From assembly GCF_000524195.1 (NCBI RefSeq), contig NW_020170427.1, positions 80,627-144,626 on the forward strand: DNA of 64,000 bases. The letters are read 5' to 3'. Both the position numbers and the translations under genes were made by a program. The stretch comes from Echinococcus granulosus. Taxonomy: Eukaryota > Platyhelminthes > Cestoda > Cyclophyllidea > Taeniidae. The notes beneath the pieces are model-generated. The model worked only from the letters and a program-made list of their open reading frames with translations, was not told where the DNA came from and did not search any database. Below, in pieces: positions 1 to 11,590 of this stretch. The stretch's first letter is position 1. Each line of letters opens with the position of its first letter.

Positions 1-1062
1 TCCCTGGTTCATTAAGGGAATACTGAAAGTACAATGGTAAGGTGTTAAGTAGTCTGTTGTATTGGGAGAGTTTCGCTAAGCATCTGCATGTGCACCACAA
101 TATTTTGGTTCTATATCCAAGGTTTAATTGGCATTAGGCTAGTCAAAGCTCCTTTGTCTCAAAGCGAAGGCGTTTTGGTCCCCCATTTTTCACATGTATT
201 GTCCAACTGCGATACGTGAAAAGCTCTCAGGGGTCTACTCTTCTGCTATCCCGATTCTATCATTGACAGCATTTTGCGTTGAATAGCTACAGGTGCTTTG
301 TATGCGTGCCTACTTATGCTTGCCTTTTTCCCAAGGTGAGAGCATATTCGGTGCAGGCTCTGGCAAACAGTGTGCCTTTTCACGTGCTCACATGATTTAA
401 CATTTACAGATTTAATCGTGTTGTACCATCAACTGGAATGGGATTATGACATTCAGCGTTGCCTTATTTGCTTGAAGGCTATGCCAAGCCCTAGATCTGA
501 CGCATTGAATCGAAAACCATAAAAGCAAGAAAGTGTGCGAAATGTCCGGGTTAAATTTTGTGCGTGCAAGATGGTGAACTTTTGTCCCTTTTTGATCACC
601 ACGTTTCAAAATGTGCCGCTGTTTTCTTTTGTGATGCGTTCTTTTTTGGAGCTCATGTAATGTCAACTACCACTCCTAGTCATTGTTGAGAGGGGGCATT
701 GCTCTTGAAATCATTTATTGACCTAAGCGGGCAAAGTTTGGCAATAATTCCATAGATCCTGGACTACGGTGTTAATTCATGTGCCAAAAAAATGCATTTA
801 TAATCGCACCGACTGGGGTGTATTGCGATGCCGGAATGGCATTGTAAACGCGCCTAACTTAATTTCACCAAAAATATTTCAAAATGTTTCGCTCACCCTC
901 TATTGTCGTAGTGAGGGACTATTTTGGTAATGCTGTTAGAAATGATTACTCCTGTTAACGCCTTCCAACTATTGTCGTTTAGGTGGTTACATAGTTGGAA
1001 CCTGTTTCTCGTGCATGTACAGGGTATTTGTTTAATTTTACTTATCCTTCTCCCACTTTTAG
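1..1062. other. Probable INTS3 intron sequence, no certain exon
   Basis: This stretch lies upstream of the first INTS3 exon I can prove. That exon opens in the middle of the protein, so this is probably intron with perhaps one further exon. A weak candidate mini-exon is 983-1010 (acceptor TTTAG, donor GTGCAT, ending in phase 0), which reads W-L-H-S-W-N-L-F-L. That faintly resembles the Trp-containing segment preceding the proven exon in human INTS3, but it is not strong enough to annotate. The other open frames here are short and show no family features. Confidence 0.5.
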
Positions 1063-4000
1063 TGCCCCATTGCCCATCAAAACTGCAAGATGGCTCTCTT
1101 CTTCGATTGGTTCTGCTTTCGACATAATGAATGTATTATGAACATCGGTACGCCTTCGTTCCACAAATCTTATTAGTAATTTAAAAGTCCAAACAAGGGA
1201 AATTAATTTTAATGGTCCTGGCTCAAGCCACTTATCCTCGAATTGTTTGAGTATCATGTGACAGTTTTTTTTTAGATTTTTAAGAAGAGGAGTAATTCTC
1301 CCGTTTTAGTTTGCACTCTGTGATAACTGTTGTTCCTTTGCGCAATATCCACTCGTGATCTTTGCAGCTTTTATATCATAAAAAGATGGGGTGCTTGAGA
1401 TTCGCCCTTGGTGGTGGTGCAATTGCAAGGACGATTTTCCATCGCTTCACTTTGTTTTTGTTGTAGAGCCGGCAATGCTCATCATTACCAATAACCTCTC
1501 CTCTACGCGCTTTCAACCGTTCGCCCTCTCTATGTTGGAGTTTTTCGTAAAGGTGAGTCGTCAGTTTTGAAACTAAACGCGTCCATTGACGTTTCCTACT
1601 GTCACTTGTCTTGAAGACACTTTTTACACACTCAGCGAAATATAACTTTCATTACTTTTGCTATTCATTTTTATCAACCTGGTTCAAATATCCACTTTTG
1701 TCTTGGAAATATTACTCTGCCTTATTACTATCTTAATTCCCAAGGGAATTACCACTTGGGATAGTTCCATTAATTGCATCGTTTAAATGGCCAGCTTCAA
1801 CATCTATTCTTTCACCAATCGTGTATTGTAATCATAATCAGCTGTGTTCAATCCTTGTGGCTAGAGGGTATCTTAAGAAATTTGTTTCCTATCGAGGGAA
1901 AAATGTTTCCCAGTCCAGTGCCAATTTTTTAAGTACATTGTCTGGGTTCCTTGCTGTTTGTGTTTTAAAACATGGAGATACCGACAAATAATATAGGGTC
2001 CTGTAGCTTACAATGGGTCCTTTTTCTACTACTGTGATGGTAGAATGTTGCTGATTTTTGGGTGAGTTCTCAAGCTCAGTTGTTTAAGAGCCCTCGTGTT
2101 CGCTTTCCTTTTAGACTGCGACCAACTTTCATCCACTCCTAACGGAGAGGTTTGCTTTTTCAATTCGGGCAGGCATTGACGACAGCCTACGTCTAGGTGT
2201 TATTCGGTGAGTCGATTACTTCTTCATGTTCCCATTGCAGTTTTAATCTCGTTAAATTCTCATGCTTTCACCCGTGTTTTCTCCGTCTTGTAAATGCCCT
2301 GAGGCTTCGATGGATGCTGTCTTATTTTTATTTTGCAGATCAATTAATCCCATTTTGGACACACTGCTCCGGATTGCTCCGGATATCTACCGCAGCTTCA
2401 CCACTCTTATTGGTCCTTTGGTGGACTCCACCCTCCCCCTATCATCCGCTCCCGGGGCCAGTGGCGTGGGCAGCTCCACCGCCGCACCGGGAGAAGCAAA
2501 CGCCCTCGAACTCGGAGGAGGAGGCAGTGGTGGTGGTGGTGGAGGAAGCTTTGACGGTAATAAATTCCACCGACCTCACTCCACAGTTGGCCTCTCTAAG
2601 TCTCACTCTTCTGATCTTTTAAGCAGACCCAGAGGTTAGCGAATTCATTAATTATAATGGCTTTGTTGGATCCAGTACAGCAACTGGGCAACACGCTTCA
2701 TACTCATCACGCTTTGTGCCTGGATTGTGCCGATGTTCACTTTATGCAGTCTTTCACGTCGCGCTTCTAACACATCCCCTCCTCCTAACTTATTCACTGT
2801 TTTAGATGCGATTGGTCACACCTCGGCAATTAACGCATCCGCTACTGGTTCACCGACAGATCCTCGTCTCCGTCGTGGAAGCCTTCCGAATGTTGCACCC
2901 CCAAAAAACGGAGCCTTACCCCTTCCCTTCAAGACTCAACAGCGTCCACCGTCGCCGGAAGCTTTGGGCCGATTTTCACCTCCGCCTCTACCTCTGATCG
3001 ATCTCTCCACCTCTGAATTCACATCTCCGGATGAGGTCAAGAAAGGAAGTGCCAACCAACAGCAGTCGGAGAGGAAAACACGCCCACAATCGCCCCCACC
3101 ACCCGTGGCGGTGTATCCCGCCCTCCCGCCTCCGCAAGAACTCTCTGCGTTGCCTAGCAATTTTGAGACTCTGGCTTCACCGGAATGTCGTATCGGAGCC
3201 AACTCTAGTGTGGACACTATTCAGCAACGCATCGGTTAGTCTACAACCAAGAAGGACCGATGATTCGTTGAAATTTGTTTGTATGGAATGATTCATTCTT
3301 TTGTTTTCCTTTGTAGACGATTTGCGTCGGAGATTTCAGTCCTACCAACTTCGCTACACGTACAGGATAAAAACAGACGTTAATGTGTTTGACATTCTCG
3401 GTCAATTTGTCGGTGAAATTCATGAGTACTTGGAGAAGTTGATCTTCAAAGCGCGAGCCGTAGGTTTGCTGAGGGAAGTCAGTGGGTCGAACGAAGAGAG
3501 TAGAAGCTCAACACCTGCCTCCTTGTCAGACGATGCAGGTACGTTCTATTTTGACTACTTAGAGGACGGGCTACACAAAGGCCAACGCTGTTTTTCTACG
3601 CCGTTTTTTTCAGGCCTTGCAGACGTGTGTGAGGCAATGCAGAACCTCATCTACTCCGTGCTGGAGGATGACTTTTCCGACGATTTGGCGATGGTAGGTC
3701 GAATCGCGGATGTAATTAGCCAGATCTGTCTACCCCTCTTCGACAATGTCGCGGAGTGTGGTGATGCAGCGGCCCTTGAAAATAACAGAGTTGGTAGTGT
3801 TCTTCTGCCCTCGCACATGCCTATCACTCAAGAGTAAGTTTTTTTCATGATAGATGACTTTTACTGAATTTGATTGATTTAGTAGCTTAAATGGAAAGTC
3901 GCTTTGCTAATTGTGGTGGTTAGATACCTTTGGTTTTAAAGTAGTGTAAACTTTTGAAGCTACTCGAAAATGTGTGTAGTTTGTCAACATGTCAAAGTTG

Positions 4001-7000
4001 GCCTTTTACCAGCCGCCAATGCAAAATTGTTCGTAAGTTAAGTGTCCTTTAGTGGTAAATCGTTGTCTTTCATAATTGTTCTGCTCTATCATCGAGATAT
4101 CAAAAACTCATTGCATAAAGGTGGATTTTGTACTTCTTGTGCAGGAAGATTGATGGCAGTCTCGCCTCTCCAGTGTTCGTGCTGCTTCGAAATCTGTGTG
4201 AAATGAGTCGATCTAATGCGAAACGCGAGATTCTTCTACTTCTACTCACCGAGATCCAGATTCGGCAACCTCGAATCGGTTATCATTTGCTTTACTACCT
4301 CACTGTCAGGTTAGCCAATTTTGGAAAGTTCAATCCCATGTCTAATTTACCACTCATCTGTAGTTACTTTTGGAGGTAAAGCTATTGATTGTCGGTGGGT
4401 ATGTAGCTTCTACAGTCAGTGGGATGGGGTATCTGTAGCTCTTACCTTACAAGATAATGCATTTTGATGGTCACACTGCTTCGAAGCAGTTGGAAAATCG
4501 AATTAAGTCGAAAGCATTAGCTTTCTATGCCATCGTTTATCGGCTTGTTGTTATCATCAGCAGACCCACAGTGTTACTTTTGTCTTCTCACTTGTTGGTT
4601 CCTCTATTTTTAGCACCGTAAACGAAGACAGAATGGCGGCTTATAGGAGTTTTTGTGCAAGCCAGGAGAACTCTAGTTTCCTTGTGTGTCTCTATCGCGA
4701 TCTGCAGGTACGTTAATTGTTAAGAATTTGTTGTATTGACTTCTTCACAAGGACTTATCCCATGCATTTGTCTTTTTTTGCTCCTTTAGCTGCTTGCAGA
4801 TGACAACCGATTTCTTTTCTGTTTTCTTCTACCAACAATCTACAATGTCGTGAGTTCCAGATTCTCTCTAAAGGCGACATTTCTTAAAAATTTTCTTGAA
4901 AATAAAATCCCGCATTTGCATAACCATGTCAACATTTGCTGTAAACTTTGTACATCACACTGTTACTGTGGTTCGTATTGAGGTCACGCCGTAGCCTCAT
5001 GATGTCATATTCTGTCTTGTGAACGTGGATTTTCGTTTCTTCGTAGTATTTTTTTGGTGAGAAATTGGAATTATAACTGACTTGCGTACATCGTCTTCGT
5101 CATTTTACAGTTCGCGACCGATCTCGCTAACAATCCGGATTTTCTTCGCCTAGTCGTTAGCAAAATAGACTCCAGTCAGGTAAATTACCTTATTAGCGAG
5201 ATTCTTCGTGGGCATCTCAACCTCTTCCATCGATCCGATATTACGGACGTCCTCAGTAAGCTCCATTGTCTTCTATCTACCATGGAAAAGTGGTGACTTG
5301 GATGCATACGTAATATTTTGTCGTCATTTTAGAAGCGAGTTTGGAATGGAGTTCGACGGAGCAGTCCTTCTTCTGGCAACTCGTTGGCGCTCATGAATTG
5401 CCCACTAAGCATTTCCTTCCCCTCATCTCTCTTGTCGATGGACAAAAGCACTCCGAGGCGTGTTCCCAACTTCTGCTCCTTCTGCAGCTCGAAAAGTGTG
5501 TTTTTTCCTTGAATTTGCCCCTCTTTTACTAAGCAACCTCATGCATGTGTGTATGCAAATAGCAGAATCACACGGTCACTGCGTACCACGTGGTACTTGA
5601 TTTAGATAAATGTATTCTTCATTTATATTCTGCTTCCTAAAGCGGCGTAAGTCAGTTGTTTTGGGCTATTTCGATATAAGTCAAGACTGGACCTTGGCTC
5701 CCCTTGTGTTTTGAGGAATGGCCTAATTCTGCGTTCTCACCGTGTGCACAAATAACTCAACGTGTTCAGTCTTCTGGGCCTCTCTCTCACAAGTTTAGCG
5801 TGTTTTGCTAATTCTATTTCAACGAGAATATGGATTAATTCGTGACTTCATTCTCGAAGGTGTTAATAAATTTGAATTTTCTGGTCCAAATGATTGAGTC
5901 TTGCTAACCAGACATGTTAAAGCTAATAAAGGAAGTATTTTGGTTTTAGAAAGATTGGGTAGATTCTGCGCCCAGTGTTTTTTGACCTTACTGATGAGAT
6001 GGAAACGAATGAGTTTTTAGCTCAAGTTGTAGAGGACATCAGTCAGGAAGGACTGGTTACCTTATGGTACTGCCGTTATGACTCTAGCTATATGTTACCT
6101 GGGTGGTATCCGATTCGCTAGACTGAAAACACGTATCCTTCTGCCGTGAATAGATGTTTATTGGATCTTACGAATCACCAAGCTTCTCAGGATAAGTACG
6201 TTAGAGTAAACAAATGATTTTTTTGTCCTTTCCTCTCTCACCAGACCAACGAACGAGATAGTGCGTCTCCTGTTGACCCGCGCAGCCTCCAGCCTCAATT
6301 CCACCGTAGCCGCCTCCAACACAGCTGATGACCTCCTCTCCGTCACCACGCTACACTACTGGGGTCGTCCAGGCGGTGCCTATGCCCAACGTTTTGCTGA
6401 AATTCTTGGCTCCATGGTGACAACTGCAGTGAACACCCTGCGTTGCGCTCATGACGCTGAGGAGGGAGGCATTGGCGTCGCAGGTAGAAAAAGAAACGGT
6501 CCAAAGTGAGTGATTTGCCCGGTAGCGATTCGAGCCCTCTCCGAACGCGTGATGATGCATACCGGTTTGGCGGAGTTTATTGTGTGTAGAATGACAATAG
6601 ACACAAATAGAACAGTGTGACATGAAATTGGCGGCCAAACCGCCAGGACTGAAAGGTCTGTGTGCATGAGTGGCGCCCGAGTTCCCCCGAAATTGTTATA
6701 ATGGATGACACGAATGGGATGTCATGTTGCCAAGATGCTAGCTGAAATTGAGGAGATTGAAGAGTTTGCATAGTGAAAGTGGAAGTGTTCCTTTCAAAAT
6801 GTTTATGCACCTACATAAAACTTTTAGTGTAACACCTTGCCTTAATCTTACAGTAGTGTTTACTTTTGTTATTTCTAGGGCTGGTTGCGGCAGTTCGGAT
6901 CAGATGCCTCTCTTGATCTCCATTCTTACACATTTAGAATGCATGCGAAGAAATTGCAAAAACATCTCGAGTGAGTTGCACTGCTGATCAGCGCTTGCAT

Positions 7001-8856
7001 CCATTCTTTTTACCCGTCGATTTGCATTTTTGTTTACTCCCGACGGGCTGCTAAAGTTGTCACTCTTTGCTTATAGAAAAGAAGAACGAAACTTGTTGTG
7101 GTAGGTTGTCAGTCGGGTGCCGTTGAAATGGCTGTTTCCCTCGGTTCATGTGTTTATTATTAGCATACCTTATTCCTTCTGCCTCCTTTACCTCGAATGC
7201 ATTACCAACAGTTTTAATAATTCCGTCTATTACTTTATTTCTCTTCCTTTGTCCTCATACTCCAACAAAAAGTTACGTTTACAATTGGCTTCGCGAGATC
7301 TCGGTAACCCGTTCTTGGGGCCTATGGTGTGCTGCTCCAATGCAGGTGTTACTCTTTACCACTCTTTGCTTTCTTGCGGCCAACTAATGAGATTGCATTT
7401 ATTTTTATCTGTTTACCTGTTAGTGGCTGAGTTGAATCCCAACTGTCTACGTTATTTCCTAACCTCCCCTCTAGTGCTACAAGCGGCAGAGCTTCAAACC
7501 TCCCTACAACAGGTCATCCTCTCCACGGGAGTTCCTGCTCATGTGAAGGACCGTTTTGCAGAACTCCTTAGCCTAGTAGAGCATGACGCCATGGAGACTG
7601 TCCAGACAACATCAACCACAACTAGGGCGGGTGGAACATCACGAAACAATAAGCAGGAGGCTAAGGAAGTTCTTGGCACCGGGTCCTCGAAGGGGGGACA
7701 CAGTCTCCGCAATCTCGATTCGAGACGCGCGGCTGAGGTGAGCCTTGTCAGTGGAAGGCATCAGTCTAGAAGTAGGTTTTGTGAATGCACAAGACTAGGA
7801 CCCGATGACAACTAAAACCAAAACCACCAAAGCTCAGGATGAATCGTGGAGTGTCGAGTAGGACGCCATAGTCAAATGTGCAGCTAGAACAAATTGTATA
7901 GTCCTCTCTTTGACCTTGGGCACCATTCTGGACGTTACCCTTCATCGCTCCTCTTTCCAAGTTTTGATAGGGTAGATGGACAAATTAGAACTACCTGCAA
8001 ATTAGATAATGAAGTTTCTCATCTTGACTAGAAGGCGTTCGATCCCAACAATACTGATGCAGTTCATGGACCCACCTTTCGTGTGCTCTTCGCGAACTTC
8101 ACTGCAGTTTAGTTACCTTGTATTCCTCAGTAGTGGACGGTGTTCTACAGAGATTACATTTCCTATTTTGATCGTCGCTCGTAGAATAACTTGCCTAAAA
8201 GCGGGATATTTGAGTAAACCATAATACAAGGGAACTTCACATGGCTATGCTCTCTTCTCACTCCTCTTTAGGTGGAACGCAGAAGATCTGCTGCATTAGA
8301 GAGTGGAAAAAGGAAGCTAACACGCAAGAAATGGGACGAAGAAGAGGGTGAGGGCGACGACAGTTCGGACTACTCAAACAACAACAATAGTACTAACAAC
8401 ACCACCAGCAACAATAATGCCAATTCGGAAGAAGATAATGATAGCGATGGAGCCCTGGCAATTGACGACTCTATAGACGCTTCGGCCAACACGGAAAATG
8501 AGAAACAGGATGCCGTTGCCCCTTTGTCGTCTTCTTCCTCGCCTAATTCCCCCAACGGCGATAACAATAACTCGTCAAACTCATCAGGATCCGACTCGGG
8601 AGATGATGATGACGACGAGGAGGAGGGGCCTGTGATTCGTGGCGGGAAGCGTTCGGCTAAGGGTCGTTCTGTCTCCACAAAGAGGCAACAACCACCTGCA
8701 AAGAAACGCGCCACTGCGAGGACTCGCAAAGCGGCCCCGATTGCTGTCGACTCAGATGAGGAGGGAGGCGAGGAGAGTGACTCCGAAGATGCACCTCGTG
8801 TCACGGGGCCCTCGAAGAGACGCAAAGTGGTTTCTCGACGGCTCCTCGACGATTAA
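1063..8856 (+). CDS. INTS3: Integrator complex subunit 3 (SOSS-A), 5'-partial
   Basis: INTS3 is a nuclear scaffold of the Integrator complex (snRNA 3' processing, transcription attenuation) and of the SOSS ssDNA-repair complex. Exons: 1063-1147, 1467-1552, 2115-2206, 2339-2634, 2806-3234, 3317-3538, 3614-3833, 4145-4309, 4614-4707, 4790-4849, 5111-5255, 5333-5495, 6245-6505, 6879-6970, 7424-7737, 8272-8856. All phases join, giving 1102 residues and a stop. Family matches in order are KMALFFDWF...IMNIEPAM, HPLLTERF, PRIGYHLLYYL, AYRSFC, a YRDLQLLADD segment, FWQLVGAHELPTKHFLPL and LLLQLEKPTNEIV. Each aligns with human INTS3 as I know it. The helical core is interrupted by a Gly/Ser and Pro-rich insert (about 2400-3230). 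The tail (8272-8856) is Asn/Ser/Asp/Glu-rich with basic KKR clusters, as in the human C-terminus. The N-terminus lies before the window. The end of exon 4 (2634 or 2556) and the 75-bp intron are ambiguous. Confidence 0.9.
3539..3613 (+). other. 75-bp frame-preserving intron in INTS3
   Basis: The donor is GTACGT after GCA-G and the acceptor is a T-rich tract ending TTTTTTTCAG. The segment is 75 nt (25 codons) with no in-frame stop. Splicing and retention therefore both keep the reading frame, and retention would add 25 residues after DDAG. The strong sites and the length (other introns of this gene are 77 and 82 bp) favour a real intron. Optional retention is possible. Confidence 0.7.
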
Positions 8857-11590
8857 GCTCGTTTGTCCATACATATGTATAGGCTTGTTCAGTGTACAGT
8901 GCGTTTAGATGCGCAGCCGCCAGCAGTTGTAAACCAGCCTCTCTGGCTCAGCCATTTATTAGCAAGATTGCTCATCTTTTTTTGTCAGAAAGCTGATATC
9001 CTAGTGGTCTTTGATGGTAGATTGGTACTAGTTCTACCAAATAAGGATTCGACCTTCGGATAAACAAATATTACTTTGCTTTGGGCAATATCTTAAGCTA
9101 TTTCGATTATGTGGATTTGTAGTGGTCTAGGGGTTCGGATGTTAGCAATTTACTCGCAAAATTAATGCCTGTTTCTTGTTGCGGAAGGGGTCTCAAATTT
9201 CTTGCAAGTTGAATTACGGCATATTCGATTAGTACAAAAACGTTCATGTAGGGCTGGAGTTCATACGATAATCTGTTTTATGCACTATAAATTGCCTAGT
9301 CGTGATTTGAACTTTGGGGCTGCAGCGAATACACCCCTTGATTTTCTGTTTACAACCTTTGGCTTTAGGTGAAAAAACAGTAGAATTGCAGTTCCCCTTT
9401 TGGGGTGTTGTGGTTTGAGGCACGATAAATGTTTTTAGAGCTCCTGGTTTCTCTGTGCAGTTTAGATTAACGGCACCAGTGATGCAGTGGGAGCTGTTCC
9501 TTGATTGCATAATCTTGAGGTCAATGTTGGAGGTGGATGCCCCTGACACACCTAAATCATATGATGTCCTACGTTTGGTTAGTTTTAAGAAACGTTAATG
9601 AACCTACAAAGGTCATTCAGTGCCCGTATTTATCGAGGGATGTCCATATTCCCGCAGTGGAGGTGCTCGCCATATTGTCCTGGATCCGCTACCCTTCGTC
9701 TAGGGCGTCATTAAAAATTCGGGACTGTAAGGTGCCTTTAGTCGCTGAGTGGATTCCTATATTCTGATAAACTTTCATCCTATGAAACAGTTGATAAGAT
9801 TAGCACACTCCACTCTCGTTTTAAAGTATCTGCTTTGAGAGCAGTTATTTGTAGCATTTGCACCGGTCGTCATTGCTCGGTTTAAGCGAGTTGTGCGGGT
9901 AGTGAATGGCCATCATTAAATTTAGATCTGGTTTTGGATTACCAAGAGGTTTATAACTGGGCTAACTCAGAATAAACCTTCCGAGAATTTTTTTTGTGTA
10001 TTCTGACTTTCAGATCACAAACCTTTGGCCTATTATTCGGTGAATTCTCCTCCACCTTCTAAGGATTACTCCTAAGTGTACAAATGAAAGCTACAGAAAG
10101 GGAGAGATAGCTGTATCATGCGGTTGCTTGCTGTGCAGATGACGCTTGCGTTTTGTTAGTCTATGCCACATTTATTGTGTGAAATTCCCCGAAATCTAGT
10201 CGGATTCAATGTTCTGGCCAACCTCTACAAAATCTCAGTCAGTTATGGCTTAGATGGAGTAAGCCTGCACCTAGCTAAATCAAATTCCCCCTTTAGAATT
10301 TAAATTGAGGTAAAAAAGTGAGGCGAGCTGCCTCACGTTTTTCAGGACAAGGGATACAAAATAAAATCCTTGGAAGGGAGGAGTGGATGATATGCTTACC
10401 TAAAGATCTGTTTCCGAAGTGAGAACACTTTACTTATTCCCATATTTGAGAGGTTATATTTGGTCTAGATTGATTTTGAATGGCTTGTAGAGGTATATAG
10501 GTGGCATTTGCAAAACTTATTAGCAGATGGGGAGCTGGCTTTAACAAGAGACGAGAATCAGGAAACACCAAGAGATGGTAATGGTTTGCAATTTTCTACT
10601 GTGTGGGTCTTTGACCCTGTATGGATTGTACGTTCTCCACTTGATACGTTCTTCAGTCCATGCCAGTAGGCTCTACTAATAATGCATGTATGGCTGATGG
10701 TGCATGTTCTTCGTTGCAATTTAGCTTTGTTCAACTTCAGGGAAGGGTTTGGGTGCCACATAATACTGAAGTACCAATACTGATGCAAATGGCTTCTGCG
10801 TCAGGGCAGTATGATTTTTAAGACCTTCAGCGTGTTTGTAACATAGCTCCCAACATACTGCTGTTATTTCTCACAAACTTAGGGGGGACTCGAGTCGCTG
10901 GACTAATGTAATGGTTGTTTGTTTGGATATTTATAGGATGTGAAGTATTCAGTGAATATTAGTTCGGTAGGAGGCGGTCTCTAAGGTGAAGTTGTACTCA
11001 AAGCGTTGGTACTTCCAGTCTCTGTGCCCTGCTCATATTATTACAAAAAAATACCTTAGATAGCAATGCCCATGGAAGATCATTAACAATAAATGGAAGT
11101 TAATACGCAATCACACTGTGACTTATATTTCACGTGTCATATAGGCAGGTGAAAATAGTGGATATTAACTGTCTTATTCCAGTCATAAAAAATATATCTG
11201 AAGACAGGTTCTCGTATGTTCGAACAATTTTGTGCTCCAGAACATCGGCAACGTGCAGATAGAATAGTCTGACTTAATCAAAACACGGCCTTAAGAACAT
11301 AACCTTATCTGGCGGGGAGGCAGCGTTTCGGAATTTAAGTTTATTATGGGTGATTGTTTGAATGACCTATATTTCGCCACCCTTTCTTTTGGGACTAACG
11401 GGCCAATCGAGCACGAGAAACAGTGCTGTGTTCTTTGCTCTCGGGTATCGCGCAGTTTGGTGGTTCATTATCTTCTTGCTTTCAGCTCCGCTAAGTTTTC
11501 TCAATGTAATTTTTGTTTTCTAACCTTTGCGGAAGTATCTGTCTTATCTGACTTTGTCAACCTCGTTTTATACTTTGCAATCTTTGTCTC
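8857..11590. other. Intergenic region between INTS3 and the kinase gene
   Basis: This is 2.7 kb between two plus-strand genes, holding the INTS3 3' UTR and the kinase promoter or 5' UTR. There is no canonical AATAAA close after the INTS3 stop; the nearest A/T-rich candidates are near 9036-9066. The longest open frame (minus strand, 9244-9549, 101 codons) is Cys/Lys-rich, matches no family I know and has no supporting signals. One clear hairpin lies at 10312-10341. No RNA gene or transposon was recognised. Confidence 0.5.
10312..10341. repeat. Short inverted repeat (hairpin)
   Basis: The arms GTGAGGC and GCCTCAC are perfect complements around a GAGCT loop. They are flanked by A-run and T-run extensions (AAAAAA before, GTTTTT after) that lengthen the stem to about 13 pairs with one mismatch. 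Function is unknown. It is too short for a miRNA precursor and may simply be an intergenic palindrome. Confidence 0.6.

Noticed and set aside
5180..5196. GTAAAT...TTAG segment in INTS3 that looks like an intron
   Set aside because: At 17 bp it is too short, and reading through it gives a continuous INTS3-like sequence in frame.
7117..7423. N-terminal part of a 232-codon open frame before INTS3 exon 15
   Set aside because: It is intron read-through: the acceptor TTAG at 7420-7423 gives the phase that matches the preceding exon, and the upstream part shows no INTS3 similarity.
8370..8825. 151-codon minus-strand frame opposite the INTS3 tail
   Set aside because: It is a shadow of the low-complexity Asn/Asp/Glu codons on the plus strand.
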